48,390 nt of DNA from a bacterium UBP15_UBA6099 (GCA_002435745.1 DIWT01000034.1:1-48390), one strand, 5' to 3'. Shown: positions 24,196-32,710, counted from the stretch's first letter. Notes: a model not told the origin generated them from the sequence alone. Numbers and translations: made by a program.

Positions 24196-25530
24196 CTAAC
24201 CGCCCAGATTCATAAGCTTCTCGCGCAATTTTTCCAGATCGAAAGGCATTGCGGCGGGGCCGGCCGCTTTAAGCTCGTCGCGGGCGATTCTCATTACGCA
24301 GGCCGCGAGCTTGTCCGGGTCGTGCCTCACTAGCTCGTCTTCTCTGACAAGGTCTTCGGCTATTACGTTCCTGATGCCGAGGCGGGCTATGTTCTCGCGG
24401 TCGACCTTGACCGGTCGCGCGCCTTCCGCCTCGTATCTGGCCAGCAGCCTCGACGGGTATTTTTTGTTCACGACTATGTGGTCGATTGAATTGCGGCCTG
24501 TCAACTTAATGACGCGCGACGCGTGATCCGCGGCGGTGTACCCGTCCGTCTCGCCCGGCTGCGTCATCACATTGCAGACATACACGCGGGTCGCCCTCGT
24601 GCGGCGCGCCGCGTTCAGCAGATCCTTGACCAGCAGATTGGGCATTATGCTCGTGAACAGCGAGCCGGGGCCGATGACTACGATGTCCGCGTCGATTATC
24701 GCCTTGACCGCCTCCGGGAGCGCCCGCGCGTCCGCCGGCGACAGGAACACCCTGTTGATCTTCGCCGGGTCCGCCGTTATGCTCGATTCCCCGGTCACTA
24801 TCAGGCCGTTTTCCATCTCCGCGCACAGTGTCACGTTCTGAACTGTCGATGGCAGCACGCGCCCGCGGACATTCAGCACCTTGCTCAACTCCTGAACCGC
24901 AAGATTGAAATCGCCATGCTTCAACTCCGTCATCGCCGCCAGAAGAAGGTTGCCCACCGAGTGTCCTTTGAGCGGACCCTCGCCGTGAAAACGGCTGCTG
25001 AAGAGGTCTATCATGGATGTCTCGGATGGCGCGAGCGCGGCAATGCACTGACGTATGTCTCCGGGAGGCAGAATGTTAAGCTCGTCCCTCAGCCGCCCCG
25101 AACTGCCTCCGTCGTCGCTCACCGTCACTATGGCGGTGATGTTAGATGTGTATTCCTTAAGGCCGCGAAGCAACGAGTGAAGGCCTGTGCCGCCGCCGAG
25201 AACGACTATCTTTATGCCCTTGCTGAGCATCACTTCCTCGTACAACCTGTCTATGAGCTTGTCGTTGCCCCCGTCCGGCATGAAAACCCCTATCACGCGC
25301 CCGTTGAGACGCCGCACTCCGTAGATAATGAAAGCTATGCCGAGCAGCGACAGCGAAATCCCGAACACCCCCTGCCTGACATAGGATGTCACCAGAAGAT
25401 AGAACTCGCGGGGGATGTTCTTGCCCATGATGAAGACCGCGCCGAGGCTTAGCATGAGGGCGCCGAGCGCTATCACCGCCACCCATCTTTTTATGCGGAG
25501 TCCCGGAAGGAACCATTTCCAACCGTTCAT
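24196..25530 (-). CDS. yvcK: YvcK/GlmR-family protein with N-terminal membrane segments
   Basis: A 444-residue member of the YvcK (gluconeogenesis factor, GlmR, CofD-like) family. The core starts IKIVVLGGGTGLHSLLRGLK (about residue 105) and contains VSDDGGSSGRLRDE and PPGDIRQCIAALA, then GPGSLFTSIMPNLL and VCNVMTQPGETDGY, all family signatures for the UDP-sugar-binding fold. In Firmicutes it controls carbon flux to cell-wall precursors. This version has about 85 extra N-terminal residues with two hydrophobic helices (about 12-34 and 48-68), seen in many diderm homologues, so it is probably membrane-bound. It is 27 bases after rapZ and precedes gap. Confidence 0.92.
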   Translation of the reverse strand: MNGWKWFLPGLRIKRWVAVIALGALMLSLGAVFIMGKNIPREFYLLVTSYVRQGVFGISLSLLGIAFIIYGVRRLNGRVIGVFMPDGGNDKLIDRLYEEVMLSKGIKIVVLGGGTGLHSLLRGLKEYTSNITAIVTVSDDGGSSGRLRDELNILPPGDIRQCIAALAPSETSMIDLFSSRFHGEGPLKGHSVGNLLLAAMTELKHGDFNLAVQELSKVLNVRGRVLPSTVQNVTLCAEMENGLIVTGESSITADPAKINRVFLSPADARALPEAVKAIIDADIVVIGPGSLFTSIMPNLLVKDLLNAARRTRATRVYVCNVMTQPGETDGYTAADHASRVIKLTGRNSIDHIVVNKKYPSRLLARYEAEGARPVKVDRENIARLGIRNVIAEDLVREDELVRHDPDKLAACVMRIARDELKAAGPAAMPFDLEKLREKLMNLGG

Positions 25531-25557
25531 GGCCTGCCTCGCTCGCGGGCGCGGGCG

Positions 25558-26445
25558 TCAGCCCGCGGAAATGTCCCTGTGTTTGACCGACACGTTGTAT
25601 CCATGCTGGGTGAGAATCCTGCAAAGCTCGATGGAGAGAACAACCGATCTGTGGTGTCCTCCCGTGCAGCCGACCGCCACCACCAGATTGCGCCTGCCTT
25701 CGGCGATGACGTGCGGCAGCGTGAACAGCAGAAGGTCGGCCGTTTTCGAGATGTAGTCCTGCGTCACTTGACTCGTCATCACGAACTCGCGCACTTCCCT
25801 GTTCTCTCCCGAAAAATTCTTCAGCGATTCCTCATAGTAAGGATTCGGCAGGAAGCGCACATCAAGAGCCACATCGGCCTCCGGCGGCAGCCCGTACTTG
25901 AACCCGAACGATATTATGGTGACCGAAAGCCCGGCGGACTGTTCGTCTCCGAGTATCGCCTTTGAGATTTCCTTTTTGAGAGCCGCCGGCGTTTTGGTGG
26001 ATGTGTCTATGTAGTAGTCCGCGCGGTCCTTGAGCCGTTTTAGAGCCTTTCGCTCCGCGTGCACGCCCTCGATTATCGTCGTCTCGTCGTTCGCCAGAGG
26101 AGGCAGTCTGCGCGTCTCCTTATAGCGGCGCAGCAACGCCGAATCGTTCGCGTCGAGGTAAATGATTTTGTAGCTGTAAGCCGCGCGGTCAAGAGCGTCC
26201 AGAGCCTTGAACAGTTCGTCGAAGAACTCCCCGCCCCTGATGTCTATGACCAGCGAAACGCGGTCTATCTTCCTGCTCGAATTCGCCGCCAGTTCCGCAA
26301 AATGCGGGATCAGCGCCGGCGGCAGATTGTCGACGCAATAGAAACCCATGTCCTCTAGGCACTTGTTGGCGAACGTCTTTCCCGCCCCGCTCATGCCTGT
26401 GAGGATGTAAAACTCGACCTTAAGATTCTTTTTTTGCGTAGTCAT
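25558..26445 (-). CDS. rapZ: RapZ-family nucleotide-binding RNase adapter
   Basis: A 295-residue RapZ/YvcJ protein. The N-terminal kinase-like domain has a Walker A, GMSGAGKTFA, CVDNLPPALIP, LVIDIRGGEFF and the FLDANDSALLRRYKETRR-like pattern; the C-terminal domain has ISFGFKYGLPPEADVALDVRFLPNP and the closing GCTGGHHRSVV. In E. coli the protein controls GlmS through small RNAs and UDP-sugar sensing; in Gram-positives it is clustered with yvcK. The ATG at 26445 is preferred; a TTG two codons earlier is also open. It overlaps the 3' end of the riboflavin synthase gene by 26 bases, so translation is probably coupled, and it has no separate ribosome binding site. Confidence 0.95.
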   Translation of the reverse strand: MTTQKKNLKVEFYILTGMSGAGKTFANKCLEDMGFYCVDNLPPALIPHFAELAANSSRKIDRVSLVIDIRGGEFFDELFKALDALDRAAYSYKIIYLDANDSALLRRYKETRRLPPLANDETTIIEGVHAERKALKRLKDRADYYIDTSTKTPAALKKEISKAILGDEQSAGLSVTIISFGFKYGLPPEADVALDVRFLPNPYYEESLKNFSGENREVREFVMTSQVTQDYISKTADLLLFTLPHVIAEGRRNLVVAVGCTGGHHRSVVLSIELCRILTQHGYNVSVKHRDISAG

Positions 26446-27067
26446 AGTCAAAAAGTTTTTTCAACAGGGAGGCGTCCCCTCCCCTGTTCGCCGCGTTCAC
26501 GGCGTATCTTGCGAGCACGTCCGCCTCGAGGTTCACCGTCGCGCCCGGCTTCTTTTCTCCCAGAGTCGTCTGCGCCGCGGTGTGAGGAATGACATACGCC
26601 TCGAAAACGTCGCCCTTCGTCTCGCCGACTGTAAGGCTGATTCCGTCCACCGCGACGCTGCCCTTCTTGGCGATGAACGGAGCAAGCTGCGCCGGATGCC
26701 TCACTCCGAACGTTATCTGAGTCGTCTGCGGCCGGACGTACGCTATCGAGCCGACCGCGTCCACATGGCCCAGCACCCAGTGCCCGCCAAGCTTGTCGCC
26801 GACCCGCAACGACGGCTCCACATTAACCCGCCCGCCCCGCTTCAACCCCGAAAGAGTGGTCAGCCTGTGCGTCTCCTCGCCGACATCCATCGTCAGCGTG
26901 TCTCCGTCTATCGAAGTGACCGTCAAGCAAACCCCGTCCACCGCCACGCTATCGCCAAGCGCCGCCTCCGCCGCCGTCTGCGGACATCTAAGCGAAATCG
27001 CCAAAGACCCGGCTTTCCGCCGGATGTCTTCCGCTACCCCTATCTCTTTTATTATCCCTGTGAACAA
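26420..27067 (-). CDS. ribE: Riboflavin synthase, alpha subunit
   Basis: A 215-residue riboflavin synthase that dismutates two 6,7-dimethyl-8-ribityllumazines to riboflavin plus the pyrimidine precursor. It contains two lumazine-binding repeats: residues 1 to about 97 start MFTGIIKEIG and include DSVAVDGVCLTV; the second starts GHVDAVGSI and includes GSVAVDGISLTV. The start codon is TTG (27065-27067) with GAGG eight bases upstream; the universal MFTGI start makes this certain enough. It is first in a unit with rapZ, yvcK, gap and pgk. No other rib genes and no FMN riboswitch precede it; the leader is too short (about 30 bases) for one. Confidence 0.95.
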   Translation of the reverse strand: MFTGIIKEIGVAEDIRRKAGSLAISLRCPQTAAEAALGDSVAVDGVCLTVTSIDGDTLTMDVGEETHRLTTLSGLKRGGRVNVEPSLRVGDKLGGHWVLGHVDAVGSIAYVRPQTTQITFGVRHPAQLAPFIAKKGSVAVDGISLTVGETKGDVFEAYVIPHTAAQTTLGEKKPGATVNLEADVLARYAVNAANRGGDASLLKKLFDYDYAKKES

Positions 27068-27104
27068 TATCCGTCCTCGCCTCTCTCTGCGCGAAGTTTC
27101 ATAT

Positions 27105-27133
27105 ATTCTATTTTAAAGTAATCGAATTATCAA
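27105..27133 (-). promoter_or_regulatory. Promoter for the ribE-rapZ-yvcK-gap-pgk operon
   Basis: Read on the minus strand: TTGATA (plus 27128-27133), exactly 17 bases, TAGAAT (plus 27105-27110). It predicts a transcript starting about 30 bases before the TTG start codon of riboflavin synthase. Both hexamers are close to consensus, and the surrounding DNA is AT-rich. Confidence 0.6.
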
Positions 27134-27620
27134 TCAGCCGCTAACTTGCAAGCTTCGACATCTTTGCTTAACGATGTGTTATTCGCTAATCTGTTTTATT
27201 CCGAATTATTCCGAAGTCGTCGAAAACACACTGGATTGACCGCGCGGTAAAATCATCCGCTCTTCCGAAACGTTCAAATACAGCGCGCCCGGCTAAAACT
27301 GCGATAAAGCATTCGTTTGTCTGATCGGTCAATATGCCACAAACCCATTTCCCGAAACATTGATAAACGTTATTTGTACCACAAAACAATATGCAATGCA
27401 TGCCAATTCCTTGCTTTTCAGGCATACAATGTCAATGTCCGCTCTTATTTTGAAGCTTTTTTGAACAGAAAGCGCAAATTTGTGTGTTTTGTTAAAATCA
27501 CAGTCTATGACACATTTGCATCTAAAAAAAGATTTTTAAAATATTCCTTTTATCATGGGTTTATTCTATTGCCATGAAACAGTAAATGATAATGAAAAAA
27601 TAATTTTTTAAAAAAATGTT
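27134..27620. other. AT-rich interval with only doubtful small frames
   Basis: About 490 bases between two divergent transcription units. A 79-codon minus-strand frame at 27186-27425 starts with ATG but lacks a Shine-Dalgarno sequence, and I do not recognise it. An overlapping plus-strand frame (27317-27577) has no clearer signals. The composition is notably more AT-rich than the flanking housekeeping genes. It may be the remains of a deleted gene or a long regulatory region. Confidence 0.4.
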
Positions 27621-27712
27621 TTGATTTGTCAGTTGTCGGGTAATATAAGTCAGGTTGGAAAATATGTGACTTTTGTCATACTGTGTCGGGATCAAAATCA
27701 TCAAAATGATGA
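27621..27712 (+). promoter_or_regulatory. Promoter and two small palindromes before the repeat protein
   Basis: A promoter-like pair is TTGATT (27621-27626), 17-base spacer, TATAAG (27644-27649). Downstream, in the leader, are two perfect dyads: TGAC-TTTT-GTCA (27667-27678) and TCATCA-AAA-TGATGA (27698-27712). Neither is followed by a T-run. Their position after the -10 and before the ribosome binding site fits operator sites for a repressor, possibly the DNA-binding-type product of the gene itself. Confidence 0.4.
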
Positions 27713-27766
27713 AAACCGGGCAAATCTGACAAATACAACAATTTAATTGGGCTGGAGGGGTTTCAA

Positions 27767-28384
27767 ATGACGGAGAATCTTCATCAACCGTGGAAAAGGG
27801 AATTAGTGATAGTGGAACTGAAGAGACTTATAGCGGACGGAGGCTCGCTAAGATTTGACCCGAACAGAAAAGACACATCGTTGGAAGACGCGGTTTATGA
27901 CGTTTTCGGCGGGTGGCGAACAGCATTTATCGAGGCGGGAATAAACCCCAAAACGAAACTGATAAATTACTGGACGGAAGAAGAAGTGATAAAAAGGATC
28001 AGACAACTTGCAGAGCGCGAAGAGCCTCTGAACACATTGCACCTTGAGATGAATCATCCCCGGTTGTGGAATGCCGCAAGAAGGTTCTTCTCAAACATCG
28101 AGAGCGCCATCGCCGCTGCAGGGATGGAATACTCCGAAGTCAAGAAACGCCAATCATGGAGCGAAGACAAGATATCCGGAAAAATATGCCAGATGTTCGA
28201 GAGAGGCGAGGATATCTCGCAGATATCGCTGATGAAAAAGGATTCCAAGCTTCTAGCAGCCGGCCAGAAATGCTACGGCTCATGGCGTCAAGCGGTGGAA
28301 GCCGCAGGCATCAAATACGAAGACGTCAAGCATCGCAGGCGCGCAAGAAAAGCGTCGTCAAAAGCTGTCTGCGCTCAGGCCTGA
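27767..28384 (+). CDS. Three-repeat DNA-binding-type protein (homing-endonuclease-associated repeats)
   Basis: A 205-residue basic protein composed almost entirely of three repeats of about 55 residues (9-61, 68-124, 130-186). Each begins with Trp followed by a charged helix and a hydrophobic I/V..I..L pattern, has a central segment ending in aromatic residues (FGGW, FFSN, YGSW), and ends AxxAAGxxY. This is the pattern of the homing-endonuclease-associated (HNH_repeat) helical domain, which I infer binds DNA. No HNH or LAGLIDADG nuclease motif is present. The tail is Arg/Lys-rich. GGAGGGG lies upstream of the ATG, and a strong terminator follows at 28452-28495, so it is a single-gene unit. 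A transcription-factor or nucleoid role is plausible but unproven. Confidence 0.7.
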   Translation: MTENLHQPWKRELVIVELKRLIADGGSLRFDPNRKDTSLEDAVYDVFGGWRTAFIEAGINPKTKLINYWTEEEVIKRIRQLAEREEPLNTLHLEMNHPRLWNAARRFFSNIESAIAAAGMEYSEVKKRQSWSEDKISGKICQMFERGEDISQISLMKKDSKLLAAGQKCYGSWRQAVEAAGIKYEDVKHRRRARKASSKAVCAQA

Positions 28385-28451
28385 TTTCTATTTTTTGATA
28401 TCCGTCCAATGTTGTATCGCGCTTTTGCTCTATTGATACAAAGAACCGAAC

Positions 28452-28495
28452 CCGCCTTCGGCCTCGGAAAAGAACGAACGCCGGAGGCGGTTTTT
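28452..28495 (+). terminator. Rho-independent terminator
   Basis: CCGCCTTCGGC (28452-28462) pairs with GCCGGAGGCGG (28480-28490) with one G-T pair, a 17-base loop and a T5 tract at 28491-28495. It lies 67 bases after the stop of the three-repeat gene and before the amidohydrolase. Confidence 0.8.
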
Positions 28496-28625
28496 ATTTC
28501 CGAATCGGTTTGATATTGACCTTGATATTCCGTCAAAAAAAATGACTGGTTCGACAAATCGGTTTTCGATAATTATAATACTGTCGCCTGCGGCAAGAGG
28601 CGATATTCTTCTTTGGGGGGCGCTC

Positions 28626-29648
28626 ATGGATCTCAGCAAAATCGACATAAAGGTTTATAACGACTTGGCGAAGTTTCCGTGGTTTATGATAGGCGACGAC
28701 GGGAAGCTGAGAGTGCGCCCGGACTCCGGGGTTCCGCCGGTGATCGATGACCACTCGCATCTGGGCTGGAGCTATTTTTTCGGCGGCGTGGTGGACCACC
28801 TGAAATACTACGGGCCGACGCAGTATTTCTACAACTACGACGAGCCGCAGGACGTTCTAAATGAGAAAGCGCACCCGACGGACGCCGAAGCCAAAATGCT
28901 TGAGAAGGACATCTACATGATGCTGTTCAGGTGTCCGCCCATAGCCCGCGCGCAGACCGTGCCCAACCTGCTCGAAGAGATGGACCGCTTCAACGTCACG
29001 CACATAATGTCTCTGCCTATCGAGGTTCCGATACGGTCTAGGCACGCGCGCCAGACGATGGCGGCGTGCAAAACTAGCGACAGGCTTATTCCGTTCGCGG
29101 CGGTTCATCCGCAGACGCCCAGCTATGAAAAAAGGATAAGGGACATGGCGGCGGACGGCGCGCGCGGTCTGAAATACCACCCCGAATTTCAGTTCTGCGC
29201 CCCGGACAACAAACGAGCGCTTCGCATCTTCGAGGTCTGCGAGGAACTCGACCTGCCCGTTCTCTGCCACGCCGGATCCACCGGCTCCGAGCCTCCGTTC
29301 ATGCAGAAACTAGCGCAGATGCACAGATACCGCGTGGTGTTCGAGTCTTTCCCGAAACTCAAGTTTATCCTCGGTCATTCAGGCCTGAACAATATCGACG
29401 AGGCGTTGGCGTACGCCAAAGAGTTCGAGCATGTATATCTGGATCTCGCCGGACAGCCCGTCAACCAGACGCGGTATATCATCCAGAACGCCGACGTCAA
29501 CAAAGTCCTGTACGGCTCGGACTGGGCGTTTTATCCGATGGGAGTGACGCTCGCCCGGACGCTCGTCGCCACAGAAGGCATGCCGGAAGAAGTGCGGCGG
29601 AAAGTGCTCCACGACAACGCCGCCCGGATGTTCAAAATCGACAACTGA
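28626..29648 (+). CDS. Amidohydrolase_2 family metal-dependent hydrolase
   Basis: A 340-residue TIM-barrel amidohydrolase. Likely metal ligands are visible in order: the DDHSHLGW segment (His-x-His of strand 1, about residues 42-45), His in KYHPEFQF, His in VLCHAGS, and Asp in YGSDWAF near residue 300. The segment KFILGHSGL is also typical of the Amidohydrolase_2 family (decarboxylases and lactone or amide hydrolases). Substrate is not deducible. I use the ATG at 28626 because GGGGGG lies five bases upstream; the in-frame extension to 28542 begins with an unlikely hydrophobic run. It follows the terminator and appears monocistronic. No signal peptide is seen. Confidence 0.85.
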   Translation: MDLSKIDIKVYNDLAKFPWFMIGDDGKLRVRPDSGVPPVIDDHSHLGWSYFFGGVVDHLKYYGPTQYFYNYDEPQDVLNEKAHPTDAEAKMLEKDIYMMLFRCPPIARAQTVPNLLEEMDRFNVTHIMSLPIEVPIRSRHARQTMAACKTSDRLIPFAAVHPQTPSYEKRIRDMAADGARGLKYHPEFQFCAPDNKRALRIFEVCEELDLPVLCHAGSTGSEPPFMQKLAQMHRYRVVFESFPKLKFILGHSGLNNIDEALAYAKEFEHVYLDLAGQPVNQTRYIIQNADVNKVLYGSDWAFYPMGVTLARTLVATEGMPEEVRRKVLHDNAARMFKIDN

Positions 29649-29718
29649 ACTGCAGATTGGCCCCGACTTTCTCAAACTGCGATCAACGATTTGGATCGCC
29701 GTTTATCGCTTGCTCTGA

Positions 29719-29734
29719 TGTTTTCATGAAAACA
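29719..29734. repeat. Perfect 16-bp palindrome
   Basis: TGTTTTCATGAAAACA is a perfect dyad in the 203-base gap between the amidohydrolase stop and the nucleotidyltransferase remnant. It has the size of a repressor operator, but no promoter hexamers were matched to it. The rest of the gap holds no supported gene; a minus-strand frame at 29683-29928 overlaps the remnant and was not accepted. Confidence 0.35.
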
Positions 29735-29851
29735 AAGTCGTCGCCCTCGTTCGTTAGTTGCCTCCAAATGCAAAGTCGGGTAAAATTCTTCAAGGAAGAA
29801 ACCAAAAATGAATTGCGGGCACCATAAATAATTCCCTTGATTGAGCGGAAC

Positions 29852-30010
29852 ATGGAATCCATCAGAGAGCTATGCCGGAGATATGGCGTGACACGACTTG
29901 AGGTTTTCGGCTCTGCGGCAAACGACACTTTCGACGCTTCGCGGTCGAATATCGACTTTGAGGAAGATTATTTATGCGGAATAAAACCCTTAATTGGCTT
30001 GAAAGTATAA
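29852..30010 (+). pseudogene. Truncated MNT-type nucleotidyltransferase (MntA-like) remnant
   Basis: A 52-codon frame begins MESIRELCRRYGVTRLEVFGSAA and continues to SRSNIDF. This is the start of a minimal nucleotidyltransferase domain: a helix, then the EVFGS strand with the GS motif. The expected S-D-(I/L)-D metal-binding motif reads SNIDF, so the first Asp is Asn, and the frame ends 16 residues later in unrelated sequence. Intact MntA-like antitoxins are about 95-140 residues and are paired with HEPN toxins; no HEPN gene is here. It lies ten bases before the DUF6933-like gene. Confidence 0.6.
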
Positions 30011-30020
30011 GCAGACGACC

Positions 30021-30518
30021 ATGATAATTCATTTGACGGATAAATTAAGCAAAAAGCTCAAAACCGGGCCTCTCTCCAAGATTGAGTTAGAGACCAAGCC
30101 GCATTTGCGCTGGTATGGAAACTTTTTCAGGGCGGAGAGAGTTCAGTATGTTCTTGTTACTAACGCAAAATCTCTTTTTTCTGTTGTGCTGTATGGACGA
30201 GGATTGACTGACTTCAATTCTTTTTACAATGAGTTTTTGAGAACTCTCAGGGGCTATCTGACCGAATCCGGCATGAGGATGATTTATGAGAGGATTATCG
30301 CCACTGAATCAGGAGACATTACTCTTTCCAAAACAGCCGACCGGTCCGTGTTAGGATCAATGAATGACATGGTGAATGCGAACAAATATATGATTGAGAC
30401 GCATGGACGGGAACTCAGCCCTTGGGATATGGCAGAGTTAATAAATCATACTCCGTACAGCGCAGCAGGCCGTGGATTTCCGATTGAAGTATTCGCTCGA
30501 ATGTCGATTGACGAATAG
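30021..30518 (+). CDS. DUF6933-like protein of unknown function
   Basis: A 165-residue soluble protein starting MIIHLTDKLSKKLK, a beginning I associate with the uncharacterised DUF6933 family, followed by a beta-rich segment (WYGNFFRAERVQYVLVTNAKSLFSVVLYG) and a helical C-terminal half. The function is not known to me. There is no signal peptide or membrane helix. It follows the nucleotidyltransferase remnant closely and converges on the CoA-transferase gene with about 40 bases between the stops. The composition is slightly more AT-rich than that gene. No clear Shine-Dalgarno is seen before the ATG. Confidence 0.6.
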   Translation: MIIHLTDKLSKKLKTGPLSKIELETKPHLRWYGNFFRAERVQYVLVTNAKSLFSVVLYGRGLTDFNSFYNEFLRTLRGYLTESGMRMIYERIIATESGDITLSKTADRSVLGSMNDMVNANKYMIETHGRELSPWDMAELINHTPYSAAGRGFPIEVFARMSIDE

Positions 30519-30559
30519 CATAACGGCGAAACGAACATGGCAAAACCAAATAAACCGGA

Positions 30560-32710
30560 CTATATAACTCCGTCCTCGGCGAGGGCGTAGAGGACGAGTT
30601 TCTGGATGATTTTCTCTTTGCGGTCGGCGGGAGAATCCAGTTTCATGCGCTCTAGGTAAGGACGCGCGGCGGCGGGAGGTTTAAGCGTTTTGCCTATGGC
30701 GGCTCCTGTCGGCCGGAACCCTTTTGGGGTCAGCCTCGCTTTGAGGCCCCGAAGGGCTTTTGCCAGCGCGAGTTCTTCTTTTGTCAACTCGGTTCCGTAC
30801 GGGAATGTGGGGAACAGCCCTTCTTTAATAAAGGGTTTGGCGAGGTTCGCCACCGCCTCCGGCATATTGCCCCTGAAAGCCAGCGGGATCTGGTAGTCGG
30901 CGGGAACTTTGCTGTTCTCCTTTGCCTTTTTCAACAGCGCCTGCTGGAACCTCGAATCTGTTATCTTGAGGATTTCTATGATTGTGTCGCGGTCAGTTTT
31001 GCCGCGGACGTCTGCGATGCCGTATTCGGTGACGAAGATGTCGCGCAGGTGTCGGGGGATAGTGAGATTGCCGACGCTGAAAACGATGTTGGACTCCGGG
31101 CCGGATGAGCCGGCGCGGACGCTGCGCACGACGATGATTGAGCGCGCTCCGGGAATCTCGTGCCCCATAGACACGAAGTTAAATTGGCCGCCTACGCCGC
31201 TGATTACCTGATTGTTGTCCAGAGTGTCGGAAGCGACGCCGCCGAGAACTGTGGCCATCATAGCGGTGTTGACGAAGCGGCCGTGCAGCCGTTGCAGGAG
31301 CTTCAGTTCGTCTTGTCCGGGAATCTGGTTGACGAAGCTAATCTCGCGCATCTTGATTTCGCGGCGGCGGGCGTCGTCCATGTTCATCAACTGGTCGTAG
31401 AACCATCGAGAGCCGATGAAGAAACCGGCGTGGATGAGAAGCCCGTTGGTCAGCTTGTCGCCGAGGCACTCGTTCACCACGCGGTTGCGGGCTACGATGT
31501 CGCGCATGTCGGCGGGGATTCTATCGCCGTTCGGCAATACGAGGCAACCGTCGTTCCACGCCACGTTGTCCTTGAAAATCCCGAACTTGCGCAACGCGCG
31601 GAAGACTTCCTCGGTTATCCACGGGCCGATTATTCCCCTGTCGAGCAGCACGTTTATGTTGTCGGCGGTGACTTCCTCTCCGATGACGCCTTCGTTGAGC
31701 AGGCTTTGAAGGATGGGATGGTCGTAAACGCGGCGCTTGATGATGCCGCTGTCCATGAGGCGGATAAAGCCGTCGAAGATGAACTCTGAGCAGCCGTACA
31801 GCCCTTTCTCAAAAGGCTCCTCCCCGCCCACTTTCTGAATGATGGGCATGAACTTCTCGTCGACTTTCGTGTCTCTTACGATTCTTCTGTAAACATCATT
31901 TTTCTCGTGCCGCAGTTGAAGCGCGTACACGATGGCGTCGGCCAGCGAGCCGAAGCCGACCTGAAAAGTGCCGCCGTCTTTGATGAGGGCGCTGACATGG
32001 AAACCGATGGAATAGTCGGTAACTGTTATAGGCTCTTTCGGAGGGGCGAAAATCGGGTGGTGGCCGGCCTCGCAGTCGAGTATGCCGGTGAATTCGTCGG
32101 GGGAACACTCTCCGGCTCCGTACATGTAAGGCATGTTGCGGTTGACCTGAGCGAGGATGGCGACTTTGCGTCCGGCGGCGCGCGCCCTGTTCATGTCCCA
32201 TAGCTGCATGACGGTGGCGTCCGCATTGCTCCCTGTGCTGTGCTTGCCTGCTGCTGATTTTTCGGAGACCATGATAGCCATCGCATTGCAACCGGCGGCC
32301 TCGATGTCTCTTGCGACATGCGTGTAGTTGCTGGACATGTATCCCTGCTGCATGGCTGGTTTGCCAAGCCCGGTTCCCGGAGAAAGATATATCTCCTGAA
32401 GGTCTACGTTGGCGGGAAGTTTCCCCGCGTGGGCGTCCCTCATGTACACCGGGTCGGGATAGCCGCCGAAGAGCCTTTCGGAGAGCGGCTGTATCAGCCT
32501 GCGCTCAATGTCGCTGTTCCACGCGGGCGTCTGCAGAGTCAGTCCGCTCATCATCGTCAGTTTGATGCTCGGATCGGCTTTTGCCCTCCTGTAGAATTCG
32601 TTCGCGATCACCGTGGGTTTGCCGACGGCTATCGGCAATCCGAGGATAATGTTTTTTCCGATGGTGGATATCGCGTCGTCCACAATTTTTTCGACGTCGT
32701 TGTAAGTCAT
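30560..32710 (-). CDS. Long-form acetyl-CoA hydrolase/CoA-transferase
   Basis: A 716-residue protein of the acetyl-CoA hydrolase/transferase family. An N-terminal ACH-like half includes IVDDAISTIGKNIILGLPIAVGKP and IYLSPGTGLGKPAM. The C-terminal transferase half includes DNNQVISGVGGQFNFV, SNIVFSVGNLTIPRHLRDIFVTEYGIADVRGKTD. It should move CoA between short-chain acyl-CoAs and acids, or hydrolyse the thioester, in fermentation or acetate handling. Typical family members are 430-540 residues; this one belongs to a longer form with an insert between the halves. I chose the ATG at 32710 because GGAGGAG lies four bases upstream; the 41-codon extension to 32833 reads through the promoter region. 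Confidence 0.85.
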   Translation of the reverse strand: MTYNDVEKIVDDAISTIGKNIILGLPIAVGKPTVIANEFYRRAKADPSIKLTMMSGLTLQTPAWNSDIERRLIQPLSERLFGGYPDPVYMRDAHAGKLPANVDLQEIYLSPGTGLGKPAMQQGYMSSNYTHVARDIEAAGCNAMAIMVSEKSAAGKHSTGSNADATVMQLWDMNRARAAGRKVAILAQVNRNMPYMYGAGECSPDEFTGILDCEAGHHPIFAPPKEPITVTDYSIGFHVSALIKDGGTFQVGFGSLADAIVYALQLRHEKNDVYRRIVRDTKVDEKFMPIIQKVGGEEPFEKGLYGCSEFIFDGFIRLMDSGIIKRRVYDHPILQSLLNEGVIGEEVTADNINVLLDRGIIGPWITEEVFRALRKFGIFKDNVAWNDGCLVLPNGDRIPADMRDIVARNRVVNECLGDKLTNGLLIHAGFFIGSRWFYDQLMNMDDARRREIKMREISFVNQIPGQDELKLLQRLHGRFVNTAMMATVLGGVASDTLDNNQVISGVGGQFNFVSMGHEIPGARSIIVVRSVRAGSSGPESNIVFSVGNLTIPRHLRDIFVTEYGIADVRGKTDRDTIIEILKITDSRFQQALLKKAKENSKVPADYQIPLAFRGNMPEAVANLAKPFIKEGLFPTFPYGTELTKEELALAKALRGLKARLTPKGFRPTGAAIGKTLKPPAAARPYLERMKLDSPADRKEKIIQKLVLYALAEDGVI

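Noticed and set aside
24523..25452. 309-codon frame antisense to yvcK
   Set aside because: Opposite-strand shadow of a conserved family; composition (Arg/His/Val-rich) is typical for an antisense frame.
27061..27180. FMN riboswitch before riboflavin synthase
   Set aside because: The promoter pair leaves a leader of about 30 bases, and no FMN-aptamer-like conserved segments are visible.
31160..31789. 209-codon frame antisense to the CoA-transferase gene
   Set aside because: Shadow frame without start signals; the CoA-transferase protein is continuous through this stretch.
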